A stretch of DNA of 64,000 nt, taken from positions 1,488,001-1,552,000 of the forward strand of contig CM049985.1 in NCBI GenBank assembly GCA_016630955.3. Reading direction: 5' to 3'. The translations under genes and the position numbers were made by a program. Source of the stretch: Didymella arachidicola (taxonomy: Eukaryota > Ascomycota > Dothideomycetes > Pleosporales > Didymellaceae). Below the pieces are notes generated by a model. That model was given only the letters and a program-made list of their open reading frames with translations. It searched no databases and was not told where the DNA came from. Shown piece by piece: positions 46,993 to 59,230 of the stretch; positions within the stretch are counted from its first letter, which is position 1, and each line of letters begins with the position of its first letter.

Positions 46993-48594
46993 GGCTAGGT
47001 TGCGACGATAATGACGGTAGATGTGGTGTTTGTAATATACCCAGGTTTGTACAGTTACGTCGCATATGTACGCCCTATGTTTGAACCTTGTCAGTCCTGT
47101 GACTCTTGCACTTCCATATGTCTCCTCCATTCTTCCAAAAGCCGAATCACCTCGAGGTATGATTGCAACATCTCTGAGGCTCATCACCAGAAGCGATGCG
47201 TTTCTTTCTCCAGTCAGAGCCTACCGCTCCCATGTCCTGACGTGCGCTGGATTTTTCAGCATGCCCATTTTGCCTCAGCATGTTCTCTGGCTTATCATCG
47301 ATTAATACCATTCCCTATCTATGCATATATGCCTGAGAGGATATGGAAACTAATGAAGGTCGCGAAGGGAGAGTCCACTTACATGCGTGATCTGGCACTA
47401 ATGAGTATGAATGCAACCAAATGTCCGTGATCGACTCTGATGGCATTCGAGACGCTGTGCTCATAACTAGCCACTTTCAATGATCCGAGCATGTTAGTCG
47501 TATATCTGACTAGCAGTCCTCTCTTTCTGGTCCTAGCCATCATCTCATGCTTTCATGTTCGCAGAGCCTCTTCGATTGACCCATGAGATCTGCTTCCTAT
47601 CTTTGAACAAGACAGCCTGCCAAATACCTTCTCAGCGGTTTGTCCCGAGGACGACGATGACGAACTCATGTGCTTGGCTTCTCGGCTCGAAGATCACGCA
47701 CCACAGTCACGTTATGGTGATAGAGCTACGTGCTGCCCTACCCAATAAAGTGGTCTTTATGCTGTGCACGGAGAATCATCTATAGTATTTGTTTACTTCC
47801 ATGTCGTCTTTGTGCGCTGTCTTCGGAGGGGTTGGAATTCAAATGCGAGAGTCTTCCCTTCCCATGTGTCATCCAAGACACTTGGATTGTACAAAACTTC
47901 TTGGGGGCCCTGGTTCGTCTCGGCTGCCTTTTCAAAGGCAGCCGACCGTATGTGCCGGAGCAAAAATGAAGATGGACACAATCGTAATCGAAGTGCAAGC
48001 TGGCGTTGCACATGCATTGGCTGTCCACTTCCTCTGACAGGACTGAGAAGGCTTACATACTACCAGAAAGAACTACAGCAGTTTGACAACTGCATCTTTC
48101 GAAAATATACTCCGCAAATCATATGAGCGGTATATTGCATCTCCAACTGCTCAGGGTCGTGTCGTGCTCGTCTCGCGGGGTACCAAGAGCACTGTGGATA
48201 GTCAACAGTCTACATGACTAGTCTGCTGGCGCTGATCTTCTTCAGTGTGAAAATTAGCCGTTGAGATAGATGAGAAGATGCTGTTGAGTCATGATGTATT
48301 CTTCAATCGGCTCAACCCGATCATTGATCGAGTAACTACCTGCACAATCTTGCGAATGTTCCCACTTCCTCCCCGCAAGGACCACGTCGCATTCGAACAC
48401 GAAAGCCGGCGCAAAGGCAAGCCCATACTCGAGTATGCAATGCACCAGACTAGGAGGTTGGTGTTCGACCAGGCTTTTCCCGCCCAATATTGCAAATGGT
48501 GGTTGTGACATTGTAACGATAGCATCAGATGGAGGAGTGACGAAATCGGGTATAGTGTGGTCAGACAAGAAGCGCACAACTGGCTTCAGAGCCT
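46993..48594. other. intergenic, 1.6 kb, tail-to-tail LAA1/RAD23
   Basis: Two genes converge here, so no promoter is needed, yet the gap is 1.6 kb. Only short frames without domains are present on either strand and no repeat was seen. A non-coding transcript or relic is possible but nothing supports it. Confidence 0.5.
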
Positions 48595-50068
48595 CTACTG
48601 GTCGTCCAGCTCATCGGGTTGATCAAAGAGGAAGTTGGCGGCCAGTTCCTCGTTCTTGTCACACGCGAAGTAAGCCTGAATCACAAGGTCGCGCTCGAAG
48701 CCAAGGCGACACAAGCGCTCGATAGCCTCACGCTCCTCCTCTGTAACGGAAATGGACTGGGCGCCCGGGGGCAACGGCGCATCATCGTCTGCGTCCTCGG
48801 CAAGCAGCTGCAAGAACTGCTCAGGATTGGATGCGATCATTTGAGCCAGCTGAGGGTTACCCTGACCAACCTGCTGCAGAATAGGTTCAAGCATCTGGGG
48901 CTGTTGTTGTACGACCTGTCGCAGCTGCTGGAACTGAGGATTGTTGCGCAGGAAGTCGAGGCTGTTGGCGTTGAGCGCACCAGCACCAGCACCAGCACCA
49001 GCACCAGCACCAGCACCAGCACCAGCACCAGCACCAGCACCGGCACCAGCAGCGCCTCCAGAGCGTGCACCACCAGCACCTCCACGACCTTGCCCGGCCT
49101 GCGCGGCGGCCTCGAACAGATTTATCGGCTCGTCTCCTCCAGAAGCGGTGGGGGTTGCACCTGTGTTACCGCCGGTAGCGGGTGGTGGCGAGGTCGGTGC
49201 GCGAGCTTGTGACTGTGCCTGTGCCTGTTCCTGAAGGGCGCTCTCTGGAATACCCTGGAATTTCGTTAGAACATGTCAAATACGGTAAGATTGCCGGTTG
49301 TCTCACTGTCAAAAGATACTCGACCGCACGGTCGGGATTGAAGAAGGCGGCGCGCATGGCGCGATCAATATCCGTGCGTGCGAAACCCATGCTCTCCATG
49401 TTGGCGATGGCTGCCTCGCGCTCTCCACCCATGGTCAGCGCTGAGGGGTCGTTGAATCGATCTGACTGTTGGGCAGGCGCAGGCGAAGGTGTGGCGGGGA
49501 CATTCTGTGTCGAGGATGCTGAGGGCGCAGAGGGAGCTGCGGGTGCAGCAGGTGTCTGGGCAGGGGCAGCTGGTTTAGCAGGTGTGGAGGGAGCAGCTTT
49601 GCTGGCGGAGGTAGCTAGGGCCTTGGGCTACGGTAGCTGTAAGTAAAGCATGCCTGCCCCAAGACTCTGGTGTGCCAACCTTGGAGACCATGCACACGAT
49701 GAAGCCCTTCTCCTCGATACTGTACGATTCAATTGTGTTCGCATCCTGGAGGATCTTGCCTGTGGTCGAGATCAACGCCTGTAGCCGAAGTGTCACAGCA
49801 CGTTTTGCGCAGCAGAGGCAAGCTCACCGGAGTAAATCAGCTTCTGCTGGGGCACTTCCCAGCCCTTATCGCTTTGGATCTTGGCTTTGAGTTCGCCAAT
49901 CTGAGACGATGGTCAGAATGATGCATGGCAATAGTGTGGCTGCTCTGCATACCGTTTCCGAAGGCTCGGCCTCGATGACGAACTTGTTCTGCTTGAGATC
50001 CTGCACAGAGTCAGCTCCACTCGAATGCGAGCAATACGGTGGTGCTATACCTTGAATGTAATCTTCAT
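48595..50068 (-). CDS. RAD23: nucleotide excision repair / proteasome shuttle protein Rad23
   Basis: Six exons, 50068-50051 (18 nt), 50000-49953, 49900-49828, 49759-49680, 49627-49307 and 49254-48595, join in phase to 399 residues. The N-terminal ubiquitin-like domain (MKITFKDLKQNKFVIEAEPS ... IGELKAKIQ ... GKILQDANTIESYSI) is followed by a Pro/Ala linker, UBA1 (GGEREAAIANMESMGFARTD), a linker with a long Gly-Ala run, the XPC-binding/STI1 region (DFLRNNPQFQQLRQVVQQQP) and UBA2 (REAIERLCRLGFERDLVIQA). Rad23 binds the XPC/Rad4 damage sensor and delivers ubiquitinated substrates to the proteasome through its UBL. The exons at the 5' end are tiny, so simple ORF calls miss the UBL. The Gly-Ala run is encoded by the hexanucleotide repeat at 48978-49052. 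Confidence 0.97.
48978..49052. repeat. hexanucleotide microsatellite inside RAD23
   Basis: Roughly 12 tandem copies of CACCAG (plus strand), one interrupted near 49041 (CACCGG). On the coding strand it specifies alternating Gly-Ala between UBA1 and the XPC-binding region. Unit length six keeps the frame on gain or loss of copies. Confidence 0.95.
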
Positions 50069-51954
50069 GGCGACGGTGGTGGTGTGGATGATGTAGGTGG
50101 TGTAGCGGAGGGCGGAGGCGGGGCTTATAAAGATGGACAGCACTGATCGACTGAAGCTAAGTGAATATCGGCCTTTGGGTGGGTGAGGGTGAGCGGGCAG
50201 TGAGTGCTTGAGGTACCACAATTTGCTATTTGCCTATGGGCACCAAAAGAAGGCAATGGAAGAACTTCAGGCAGTCGATGGCGACTGTCTCGCTGCCTCG
50301 CAAGGCAATGCGGGACCTTGAGTGATGACATAACGCTTTCTCTCACGTGACATGAAGCGTGCGCTCGTCTGCGCCTGCCTCAGCTCGTCGAACCTCCGGC
50401 AGGCACGGCGGACGCCTTCCGACGAACATCAACACGCACCTTGCACACGGCATGACGTCCTGCAGCAGCTGCATGCACTTCGCCCACGGCCGCTTTCCGT
50501 AGACCCTTTGCCTACTGCGTTTCTCCTTGTTCGCTCCGGAGAGCCACAAATCGTGGCCGCCAACCCAACGTGAAAGGCCGTGCTGTTTCACATTGCCTCA
50601 GACATGCTGGCCTCGCAGCACTGTGCAACCACCGTCTGTGGACGACAAGCGCCCGGAGAGGCAAGACGCCATTGCGACTATTTGACGCGGTGGTCGAGAT
50701 GACAGCATGCGATTATATCGACTCGCCAGCTTCTCCGCTGCTGTCAGCTCGTGAAAACGCCGGCCGAGATTGTTTGTTATGCCTTTCCAAGAAGCAGGCT
50801 CAAAACAACGCGTCGCAAATGAAAGCTTAACAAGGCGACCGCTCCACACTAGAACCACTGTAGAAACTTTGACAGGCGACCCCTACCAGCCCCTACACAA
50901 ACATTACGACGCTGTGGGCACCGGGGCCCAGACCAAACGATCCGCAATTGGTCGCGGCAGCTGCCTTTTCGCCTGCTTGTCTGTGAATTTTCTTCTCCCT
51001 GCTTCAATTCTCGCGCACTGGCAGACTGGGCTTTCAGCTGACGGGCCACATACCGCATCCTGCAGCGCCAATGTCTCCTCTGATCGTGCCCGAGAGGCTC
51101 GCAGGCCCGTGCAACGCTGTCAGCGTACCTCTGAGAGGTCGTGCGAGCGTCCGATCCTCGAGATCGCACCCACGATGCCTGCAACACATCCAGGGTACTA
51201 GCTTGGATCCCTAGTCTGTCTCCATGTTGCTCAACGCTGTGACAGGCCCCCGGCTGCCATACAATGACACGAATCAGCCCTCTGCTTTCTTCTAAATTTA
51301 TTAAATTTCGTGGGCCCCCACAGGCCCTCCTCTTTATGTGGTGCTGTTCTGTCCTGCGTTCAACACTTCTTTCGCTCCCGTCTCTACCAAACGCTCGCTT
51401 GTGTGTTCCGCCAACCATATCCTTATATCCAGGCCGTTGGTTATTTACAAAGACCACCGGACTTGACGCCCGCAGCAGCCACACATTTGTCTAACGGTTT
51501 GCTTCCTAATTGGGCCTCCGCGTCGCCCTCGACCACATTCGACCACATTTAGCTGCATCTACAGCTATTCGTCATTTCATTTCGCGACTCTCACGCGTCT
51601 GGTGTTTGGATCTCAGCCTCGCGTCTTACCACGGCAACACCGACGATCCACTCGTTCTCTCCACTCGCATATCCAAACAATTCTTGCTCCTCTTTTCTTT
51701 GAAAGGTTCAAACTCAACGAGCAGTGCATCAGCACTTCATCCGATTCCGCCTGTTAAGATCCACATCAGTTCCTCGGCCATACACTTCAGTATTCACAGG
51801 TCGGGCCATTCCACCAACATCGGCAACATACAACCCCGCCGAGCCAGACCGGCCTCTTGTAAACTCGTCAATCAGTACTCTTTACAATCTCGACACGCAG
51901 TGGAGCACCCCTCACTTCTTTTCTTTTGGAGGAATTGCTTCGGCAGGCAGGAGC
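50069..51954. other. divergent promoter and long leader, RAD23 and four-TM gene
   Basis: 1.9 kb. No gene recognised. The right half is pyrimidine-rich, typical of fungal leaders and compatible with spliced 5' UTR exons for the four-TM gene. Upstream ATGs, including an in-frame one at about 51724, are present. Confidence 0.45.
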
Positions 51955-53334
51955 ATGGTTGGGTCACGCAAATTATACATTTCACTTCTTGGTGCTTGGG
52001 CGTTCTCAAGCACAGCTGCCGACACAGTATTATCTATTGTTGAGGCGGCAGCTATCTCAACTACAGAAGCTTCCCTCCTCCAGATTGGTGCCACAGCAAG
52101 TGCGCTGGATGCCATCTCTCTGGGTTGTATTGGTTTCTACGTTCTCCAGGATGTACGACGAAAAGACGGGTTCATGGAGCGCTCATCAAAAGCAAGGAGG
52201 GTGCTGATTGGCGTCAGTGTGGTCCTCTCATCTGCTGCATTGATTGTATCGCTCGTCTTGATCATCTCCATCAAGTCGCAATGGAACCAGCTCGTTGGGA
52301 GCTCTTCAGCAGGTCCAATATCGAATTGGGACGGTGTTTTTGCTGGACACGCTGCCGTGTGGGTGGTCTCATGCATTGGCCAGATCGCACTGTACTCGTC
52401 TAGTTTCTGGAAGCGGCACACGCCCAAGCTGCAGCCGATCACCATCTCTGGACCCAGAGACTCTGTCATGTCAGAAATGCGGAGTACCCAGCCAAGCAGG
52501 AACATATTTGCTATGGTGCCTACACAACCATCTTCTCCACTCGCTGACCTGGGCAACCTGGGTGCGCTCCCTTCCCCCACCTTCTCGACCCGCTCATCAC
52601 ACTCCCTCAAATCCTTCCGGGAGTCTATCCGGCACGCTGTTCGACCTGTCACATCTCGTACCACCTTGATCAGTCGGCCTTCGTTCAACCGAGACACTAG
52701 AAGCACCTACTCAGACGCCCATTCAGTTGACAACGTACCGCACTCGGACGGGTTCGACAGCTGGGATACCAGCAGTGTAAGCAACCAAGCTCGAGATGCC
52801 GTTATGCAGGCGCCATCAAGGGGCACGTCGCTGGACCCAATTCCGGGCAGTAGGTCTGTCACTCCGGCGCGTGCCCTGGACGGTCCTTTCCTGCCCGAGA
52901 TCGATGAATCAGAGGAGCTCGCCGCACCACGCATGATCCCCGATGTGTCAAGACCGCCTAGTCCAGCGGTGAGCGAGGCGCACATCCACCCTCTTTTCAG
53001 AACCGAGAGCCCTGTCCCACCACCAGAGGCCACACCCGGCACAAGCATTGTCGCCAGTCCGCTTGCTGACCAAGTCATTGCCTGTCCAGCACGGCCTTAC
53101 AACCGCATGCGATCCAACAGCAATCTACGGAATAATGCCACAAGTCCAAGTCCCCTTGCTCCGGCTCAGGGTCTGCGCGGTCGTGCCCTCAGCCAAAGCG
53201 CAGAGACGCGGACGCCTTCACCTCCCAGCCGGGAGATGACGCCTCCCATCCCTGACTACGTTCTTAACTCTTCACCGCGCAGTAGCTTGAGCGGAACACG
53301 GAAAGTCAGTCTTCGCAACTCACCTGACCAGTGA
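51955..53334 (+). CDS. four-TM integral membrane protein with long Ser/Pro-rich cytoplasmic tail
   Basis: 459 residues from the Met at 51955 (MVGSRKLYISLLGAWAFSST). The frame is open further upstream to 51724, but residues there are polar and unlike a membrane N-terminus. Four hydrophobic segments lie in the first about 160 residues (around LLGAWAFSSTAADTVLSIVE, LLQIGATASALDAISLGCIG, VLIGVSVVLSSAALIVSLVL and AVWVVSCIGQIALYSSSFW), with N-terminal basic residues. The remaining 300 residues are Ser/Pro/Arg-rich and disordered, with many RSxS- and TPxR-like possible phosphosites. I recognise the layout as a common uncharacterised ascomycete membrane protein, not a known transporter. No introns. 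Confidence 0.75.
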   Translation: MVGSRKLYISLLGAWAFSSTAADTVLSIVEAAAISTTEASLLQIGATASALDAISLGCIGFYVLQDVRRKDGFMERSSKARRVLIGVSVVLSSAALIVSLVLIISIKSQWNQLVGSSSAGPISNWDGVFAGHAAVWVVSCIGQIALYSSSFWKRHTPKLQPITISGPRDSVMSEMRSTQPSRNIFAMVPTQPSSPLADLGNLGALPSPTFSTRSSHSLKSFRESIRHAVRPVTSRTTLISRPSFNRDTRSTYSDAHSVDNVPHSDGFDSWDTSSVSNQARDAVMQAPSRGTSLDPIPGSRSVTPARALDGPFLPEIDESEELAAPRMIPDVSRPPSPAVSEAHIHPLFRTESPVPPPEATPGTSIVASPLADQVIACPARPYNRMRSNSNLRNNATSPSPLAPAQGLRGRALSQSAETRTPSPPSREMTPPIPDYVLNSSPRSSLSGTRKVSLRNSPDQ

Positions 53335-55916
53335 CCTGTGCATACATGAAGGGCATAGATCTCTGTTTAGGCGTCTCGGTTGTTTCGCGACGGCACGTTC
53401 GTAACGATGGATCTGATGTGCTGCACGCTTCCAGAGCTCCTCCTTCATATACTCCAGGATCACACCTCCTATATCTTTCGATCTCATGCGCATTGGATTA
53501 CTGCGTTGTACATTTCTCTTCATCTATCCAGCTCAGCTCTCGCGCTTTGGCGATCGAGCTTTGAGCTTCAAGCGTTCTGGCCAGCGTTTCCCTTCACGAT
53601 ACCACAAAGACATGTCGTCTTGAACAAGCAGTATTGCTAATAGTAGTATTGCATTTCGCCATAGCGACCACATAAGCATCAATGGCTGGGCCATAAATTT
53701 TACTTAGTAATTTTCACCTAGCAATGGGAGGTACGATATCCGCACGTCAACTAGATAAACAAGTATATCCATCGATGTCACGTATTTGACCATGTGTGTC
53801 CACGACTCGCAAACCTTAGCAGCATTGATAGTATCTGGTTCTATGACATCAAGCACAAGTTCTGACTCGCCTGACATCCGCACTCACAAAACGTTCACAA
53901 CGGAGATCGCGATCACACGACGCCGAGCCATACTCATTGCAAACGCAATCTCCGTACCCCAGCTTCTGCTCGGCCCTGCTTCCAAGGCCCTTCCGCAATC
54001 CTTCGACGATGAGATTAGTCATGTTCAAGCGAGAACACGTGTCAGAGGCCGCAGCCCCGCTGCGACCGTGGTTCATGCTTGGAGCCGCTGCGGTTTTGTG
54101 CGCGTTGTGCTTACCAAGCGAGAAATCGCGAGGCGAAAACATTTCTGGGGCGAGCGACTCAGGGTTGCGCAACGGGTATCCTTGATGCTTATTTGCAGCG
54201 TTATGCTTGTGGATGGAACGCGGAGGCCATGAGATTGTTCATTTGGAGGACAAGCAGGAAGGCCTTGCATCGCTGCAGCAACCTTCACCGCATGTCAGTA
54301 GAACGGTTGACGGTATGCGGATATGGGCGGGTAGGTGGGTAGGTGGGTAGGTGGGTTACAGGTGGTAGTATGGAGGGCTGGAAGGGCGATGGAAGGTTTG
54401 AATATTTGATGTTGATTGCACTTGCAGGCACCTCCAGCATTCTTCTTTAGAAAACGGTCGTCAAACGGAGTGATTCGAGTACTGTACTGCCGCTGACATT
54501 CAAAGTTTAGAGGCGACTGACAGCAACGCGTCAGCGTTCGTACAATGCACAGTATCTAGCTCTGCTCTTGAACACTTGTGATGGCAAACGCACTGCAGAC
54601 ATCCTCGATTGGCTCGAAGAGCGACAAGCCGAACAACACATAATCTACAATTCTACTTCGATCAAGGCAGCGGGCGTCGTGCACCAAACAAATTTTGAGT
54701 TTGATTTTCCCTTCTTTCACGCGCAGCGCCCGTTGTTTTGTCACGTTTTCTGTGCGAAAGGCGAGGCTGCGCTGCGATCCCCGTTGCAAGAGTAACCAGT
54801 TCAAGCGCAGCGGCTAATGACATGCGTGCGACATGAAACCACGGATGAAGCATACGAGATAACTGAAAGACTCGCGCAGTGACAGCCCTCGAAGTTCTTT
54901 TTACGGTAGGAAACTTCGGCATGAAGACATGGAGGAGGTTTCGTGGTCGTGAGCAAGTCCCCAGCGGACGTAATATTCGCTCTTTCCATGTTTGATTAGT
55001 GGCTTGCGCAGGCGCAAGGCTGGCAGCCAATTGCTCTTGCCCTCTTTCGCCAGCGTGCCATATTTAGAATCGAATTCGTAGTGGTAAACTGTCGTTTTAT
55101 ATAAAGGACTGGCTCACTGTCTATTCAAATCCCTATATCCTGTTGTCGTGCAGAAGTGAGCCCGTGGTTGTCGCACTGCTCAGGTTTAATTGGCCAGCGG
55201 CAGCAGTACTTGGCCAGATTTGGGCGACATGGTGGATCCCGTGGAGGATCTCAGCACGAGATTCACCATTTGGAACCATCAACTTCAACACTCAGCGCCG
55301 TCGACAAATCCCAAAACACATGGCCCGCGGTCATAGTCTGTTGCAGTGTATCTGAGCGACATCTTACGGTACCCGTCCGCCCGGCTCATCTTTCCATCTT
55401 TGCCCTACACGGGAGCATTTTCGTCTGCCAGGTCGGCTGAAGCAAGAAGCTTCGCCTGCAATTGCAGCTTCCACAAAGTCTCTCAAGAGTATCGTCAGTC
55501 GCTGCTGACTCTTCGTGTGTTTAGTTCTCGACGCGCACATCGAGCGCGCCATCCTTAGCAAGTGTCACTGCGCGCTTAGCATATAGCACTGTAAGTCATC
55601 TTTTGCATATACCTTCAAAGGAATCCGCAAGCAACATGCTGTTCTTTACAGCTCATTTCTACTCATGACTCGAGCGGTCTAGTTGCTATAAACACTGCTT
55701 CCTCCAGTGTCAGGACCGCAGTGTGGCTGACAGCTCTTGCTTACAAGTCAGACAGGTAGAGGTAGACACCACTGTGCAAGCTAGATCCCACACAGACCCT
55801 TAGATTTCGAGTCATTTGAGGGAGCGTTCTGGACGCAAGAGATCCTCTACGTGTCGTAGTCTTCGGGCTCAAGCCACGCGTCCAGGATCTCACCCAAAAG
55901 GCCTATTGCCTCCAGA
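53335..55916. other. intergenic, 2.6 kb
   Basis: No gene supported. Frames such as 53786-54232 (+) lack domains. The one clear element is the G-rich tandem repeat at 54325-54355. The right end is the promoter of the following gene. Confidence 0.5.
54325..54355 (+). repeat. GGGTAGGT tandem repeat with G-quadruplex potential
   Basis: Starts GGGCGGGTAGGTGGGTAGG and continues with the 8-bp unit GGGTAGGT through 54355, ending GGG. Five GGG runs are separated by loops of one to five bases, which meets the usual G-quadruplex pattern. It lies in non-coding sequence. Confidence 0.85.
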
Positions 55917-58900
55917 ATGCCACCGAAACGGAAGAACCCCATACCAGCAGCAAGGAAGATCAAACTCCGAGCTTCTGGTACGTCCCCCTCACTTCCCATA
56001 CATGCTGCTCGTAGCTGCCTCCCATACGACCTGTTCCTGACTTGGCAACTAGAGCGGACCGGTGCTAGCGTACCCACTAAGCGAAAGCAACAAGGAGAGA
56101 AGCAGTCCCAGCTGGCACCAGACATCCCATTACATATGACAACACGACGTGCTGCAAAGACGTCGTCTAGTCATACCAGCTCAGCCGCGCCATCAAGTGC
56201 AGCTTCCGGCAGTCGACGTAGTTCCTTGAACGACGTTGCGCAACAATCAGACTTTGACGATGAACCAGCCAAGCACAGCCGAATGTCGACCGACTCTGGT
56301 TCGCCAAATGGTTCATTTGGTAACAACACTCCTCTGAATGGAACTCAAACTCCGGAGCTGGGCGAATCTGTTTCCGAAGCCGCTCTGCGACTACAAGGAT
56401 CGAATGTCGTCGGGAAGAAGAGGCGCGCATCGGACGACTCGACCCAGTCCAGCAAAACGCGACCAAATGGTGTTCTGACCCGTACTCAAAGCGATGTCTC
56501 CGAACAACAACCGCGCCGGAAAAAGCGCAAAACAGCCAGCGCACTTGCCGATTCTGCCGACCAGCCTCCAGATCTGACAGATGCTAGCACTGCGCCAAAT
56601 TCTCCAGAACCAGTTCCTGATGTCACCCTCAGTCAGAGTTTGCAGAATGTCTTGCCTGCCAATAGCGATGGACCTGCAAAGATTCCAAAACGCCTCCCTG
56701 GTCGCCGACGCCAACCGCATCCGGACATGAACGTCGAAGTGGATCTACGCCGCCAACTCAGCCTCAAAACGAGTTATCGAAGCGTCGCAAAGGTCCTCAA
56801 GGGGTATTTGGATGAGTTGGCGCAGAGGACGATCAAGAATCTTGACGATGATTCGGAATTCCATAAGAACTGTCCCGAGTATAAATCGCTTATCGATGAC
56901 CTGGACCGGAAACGAGATGCTCAGCTTGACTATCTTGCAGCCTGGCGATCCGAGAGATTGGACCAGCTAGAGCGAATACGCGTAGCCGAGAAGGAGATTC
57001 AGGAGCAGCAGTATATTGTAAGTCAATCAGAGCACCTGGAACGACGTAATTGACACTAACATATTTAGAATCGCTTTGAAGATCTACGAGACGACTATCT
57101 GCAACGATGCTATTTCCGTCTGAAGCAGATCGAGCGAGGTTGGAAAGCCGCGCAGGAAGATGCCACCGATGACGAGGTAAAACAACCCAAGCTCCTGCAG
57201 CTGACCTATCTAACCCTGCGTAGGATAATGTGCTGCCGCCGACTTACACTGATGGCCCAATCGAAGGCACTGATAATAGACTCGGACCCAAGTTCGCGTC
57301 ACGTAGTCGGGCATACGTCGAGGCTGATCGGGAGCTTAAGGACGATGTCAAGCGAAAGATGTTCGACAAACTTCGCTCAGACTTTGTTGACAAAGATGCC
57401 GATGCGGACGATTCTATCGAAGATCTTACCGGCGGCTTTGCTCAGTTCGCTGGACCTGACCGTACCGAAGCAATCATACACTATAACATCAACAGTCTTG
57501 TCGATGCTGCGCACGATATCGAGAGGACGCCGTCGCCGCCACTTCGTCTACCGAAGGCTCAAGTCATCCCGAACGACCAAGCAACCATGCTCATGTTTCT
57601 TGCCGATCTTTCAACAGCACAAACGACCCATGGCTCTAGCGCCGCTGCCCAGGATCCCGAGGACTCATACCAGCCTCGGTATGCAGGACCTCCTGTGGCT
57701 GATCAACCCCTTGCTGCACAGTCGTCGCCAATGCTGGTGCCAGGCTCATCTTTGGCTCCTACATCTCAGATGGAGGTTGACAGACCAACAGGTGCAGCAC
57801 AGCCAGGCTTCAACGGCATGCATCCTGCGAAAGCGCTCGAGGGGTCTGAGAGGCCAGCTGAGAAGCCAACTCCTGCACGAACAACTCATCGCATCATGGA
57901 TATGCTTAATAACGATTCAGATGTACCAGTCGTGAAAGCACGAGCTTCTGTTCCCTCTGGACAAGAGTCTCAGCCGCCAAACACGCCTTCTGGACGGGAT
58001 GTTGGTATCAAGCACGAGACACCGTCCCGAGGTGATGCCGCACGCCTTGAGAACATCGTCAATCCACCGGAGCAAAATGATCAGAACGAACATCACGTCG
58101 ACCAGCAGTTAATGGATGCGCTTAGCGGGCCTATTCCCCCAGCCACTGAGCCGCCATCGCCAGCGCGACCTGCTCAGATGCCATGGCAACAGCAAAGCGG
58201 TCCAACACAGCCGAACATACCACCGCCAAAAGACGCTGACGAGTCTTTGATTCGAAAAGATCCGCGAGATACGTTGCGCAGAATAAGGGAATTGCTTGAC
58301 CGTAAGGCGGAAGAACATGGCATGCACGTCCCGAAGGACAGGTCTCATTGGCCGGTGTACCTGAGAGGCGAGAGTGATCCTTACGAACGGCCGGCGGTAG
58401 CAGTTGCTTACGATCCTCAACGACCCTCTGCTGGATTACAGGATGCATCTGACGCAAATGGACACCCTGCGTACCGTCGTGGCTCTCATGATCGAGCATC
58501 ACATTGGGACCATGATAGGCGTCAAAGTGGATCGCAAGCCTCCCGTCCCGCGCCATACCAGGGGAGTCCTCCACAAACTTATCACGGGGAGCCAAGCAGG
58601 CACGTTGTTGCCCATCAGAGTCCATACGCCTCTTTACCACCAAAACCGCCTGGTCCACCCCCAGCAAATCCTGGTAACTTCCGCTTTGCTCATTATGACC
58701 CGGTCCCGCCGCCTCCAGCATCCAGAACCCCGTATCAACCACCTCTCTCCAACTACCCACCAGCGTCGCATCCACCGCACCCACCTCCGCCGCCAGGTCC
58801 CTATGGACACACGTATCCCTCGCCATATCAGCACGCCTACGCCCCGCCGTCAGGCCCTTATCAGCCGCAGGCTCCACCGCCCAACGCGGCGTACCCACCG

Positions 58901-59230
58901 CTTAAGATTCACCAGTATGGCGGCCAGCCAATTCTCCCGGCCAGTATGGCGCCCCCTCCCTATACAGGTCCGGCGCAACAAGTTCCGCACCCAGCTGCTA
59001 ATCCCGCTTTTTCACCACCGCAAGGCGCACCATCAGCGGCAGCGCTAGCGCAGCCACCTCTACAGCCGAACCCGCACAGCGAGCAGGGCGATCGGCGCGA
59101 TAGTAACTTTATGGGACCACAGAGCAGACCAAGACGTGCTTATCGAAGTTACCACGCTCCAGGAACGCAGTTCCGAACATACAATGGGCCTGGTGGAGGC
59201 AGAGGAGGACGGGGTGGAGGCGGTAGCTAG
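55917..59230 (+). CDS. large unrecognised protein: coiled-coil core, proline-rich and RGG tail
   Basis: Exons 55917-55977, 56053-57017, 57069-57176 and 57224-59230 join in phase to 1,046 residues. The first intron is 75 nt and open, so it can be retained without a frameshift (retained form 25 residues longer). The N-terminus is basic (MPPKRKNPIPAARKIKLRAS) and followed by Ser-rich disorder with nuclear-signal-like KKRRA and RRKKRKTA. A helical, probably coiled-coil core follows from about residue 275 (LRRQLSLKTSYRSVAKVLKG, LDRKRDAQLDYLAAWRSERL, RFEDLRDDYLQRCYFRLKQI). The second half is Pro/His/Gln-rich and ends in an RGG-like GGGRGGRGGGGS. The helical core calls to mind chromatin-complex scaffolds, but I recognise no family, so the function is left open. 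Confidence 0.78.

Noticed and set aside
48978..49052. possible CRISPR-like array
   Set aside because: Six-base tandem repeat without spacers, in a eukaryotic coding exon.
48619..49212. 197-residue + strand frame with Thr-Ser repeats
   Set aside because: It is the mirror of the RAD23 hexanucleotide repeat; no start context or homology.
53786..54232. 148-residue + frame
   Set aside because: No domain and overlaps a competing minus frame; not supported.
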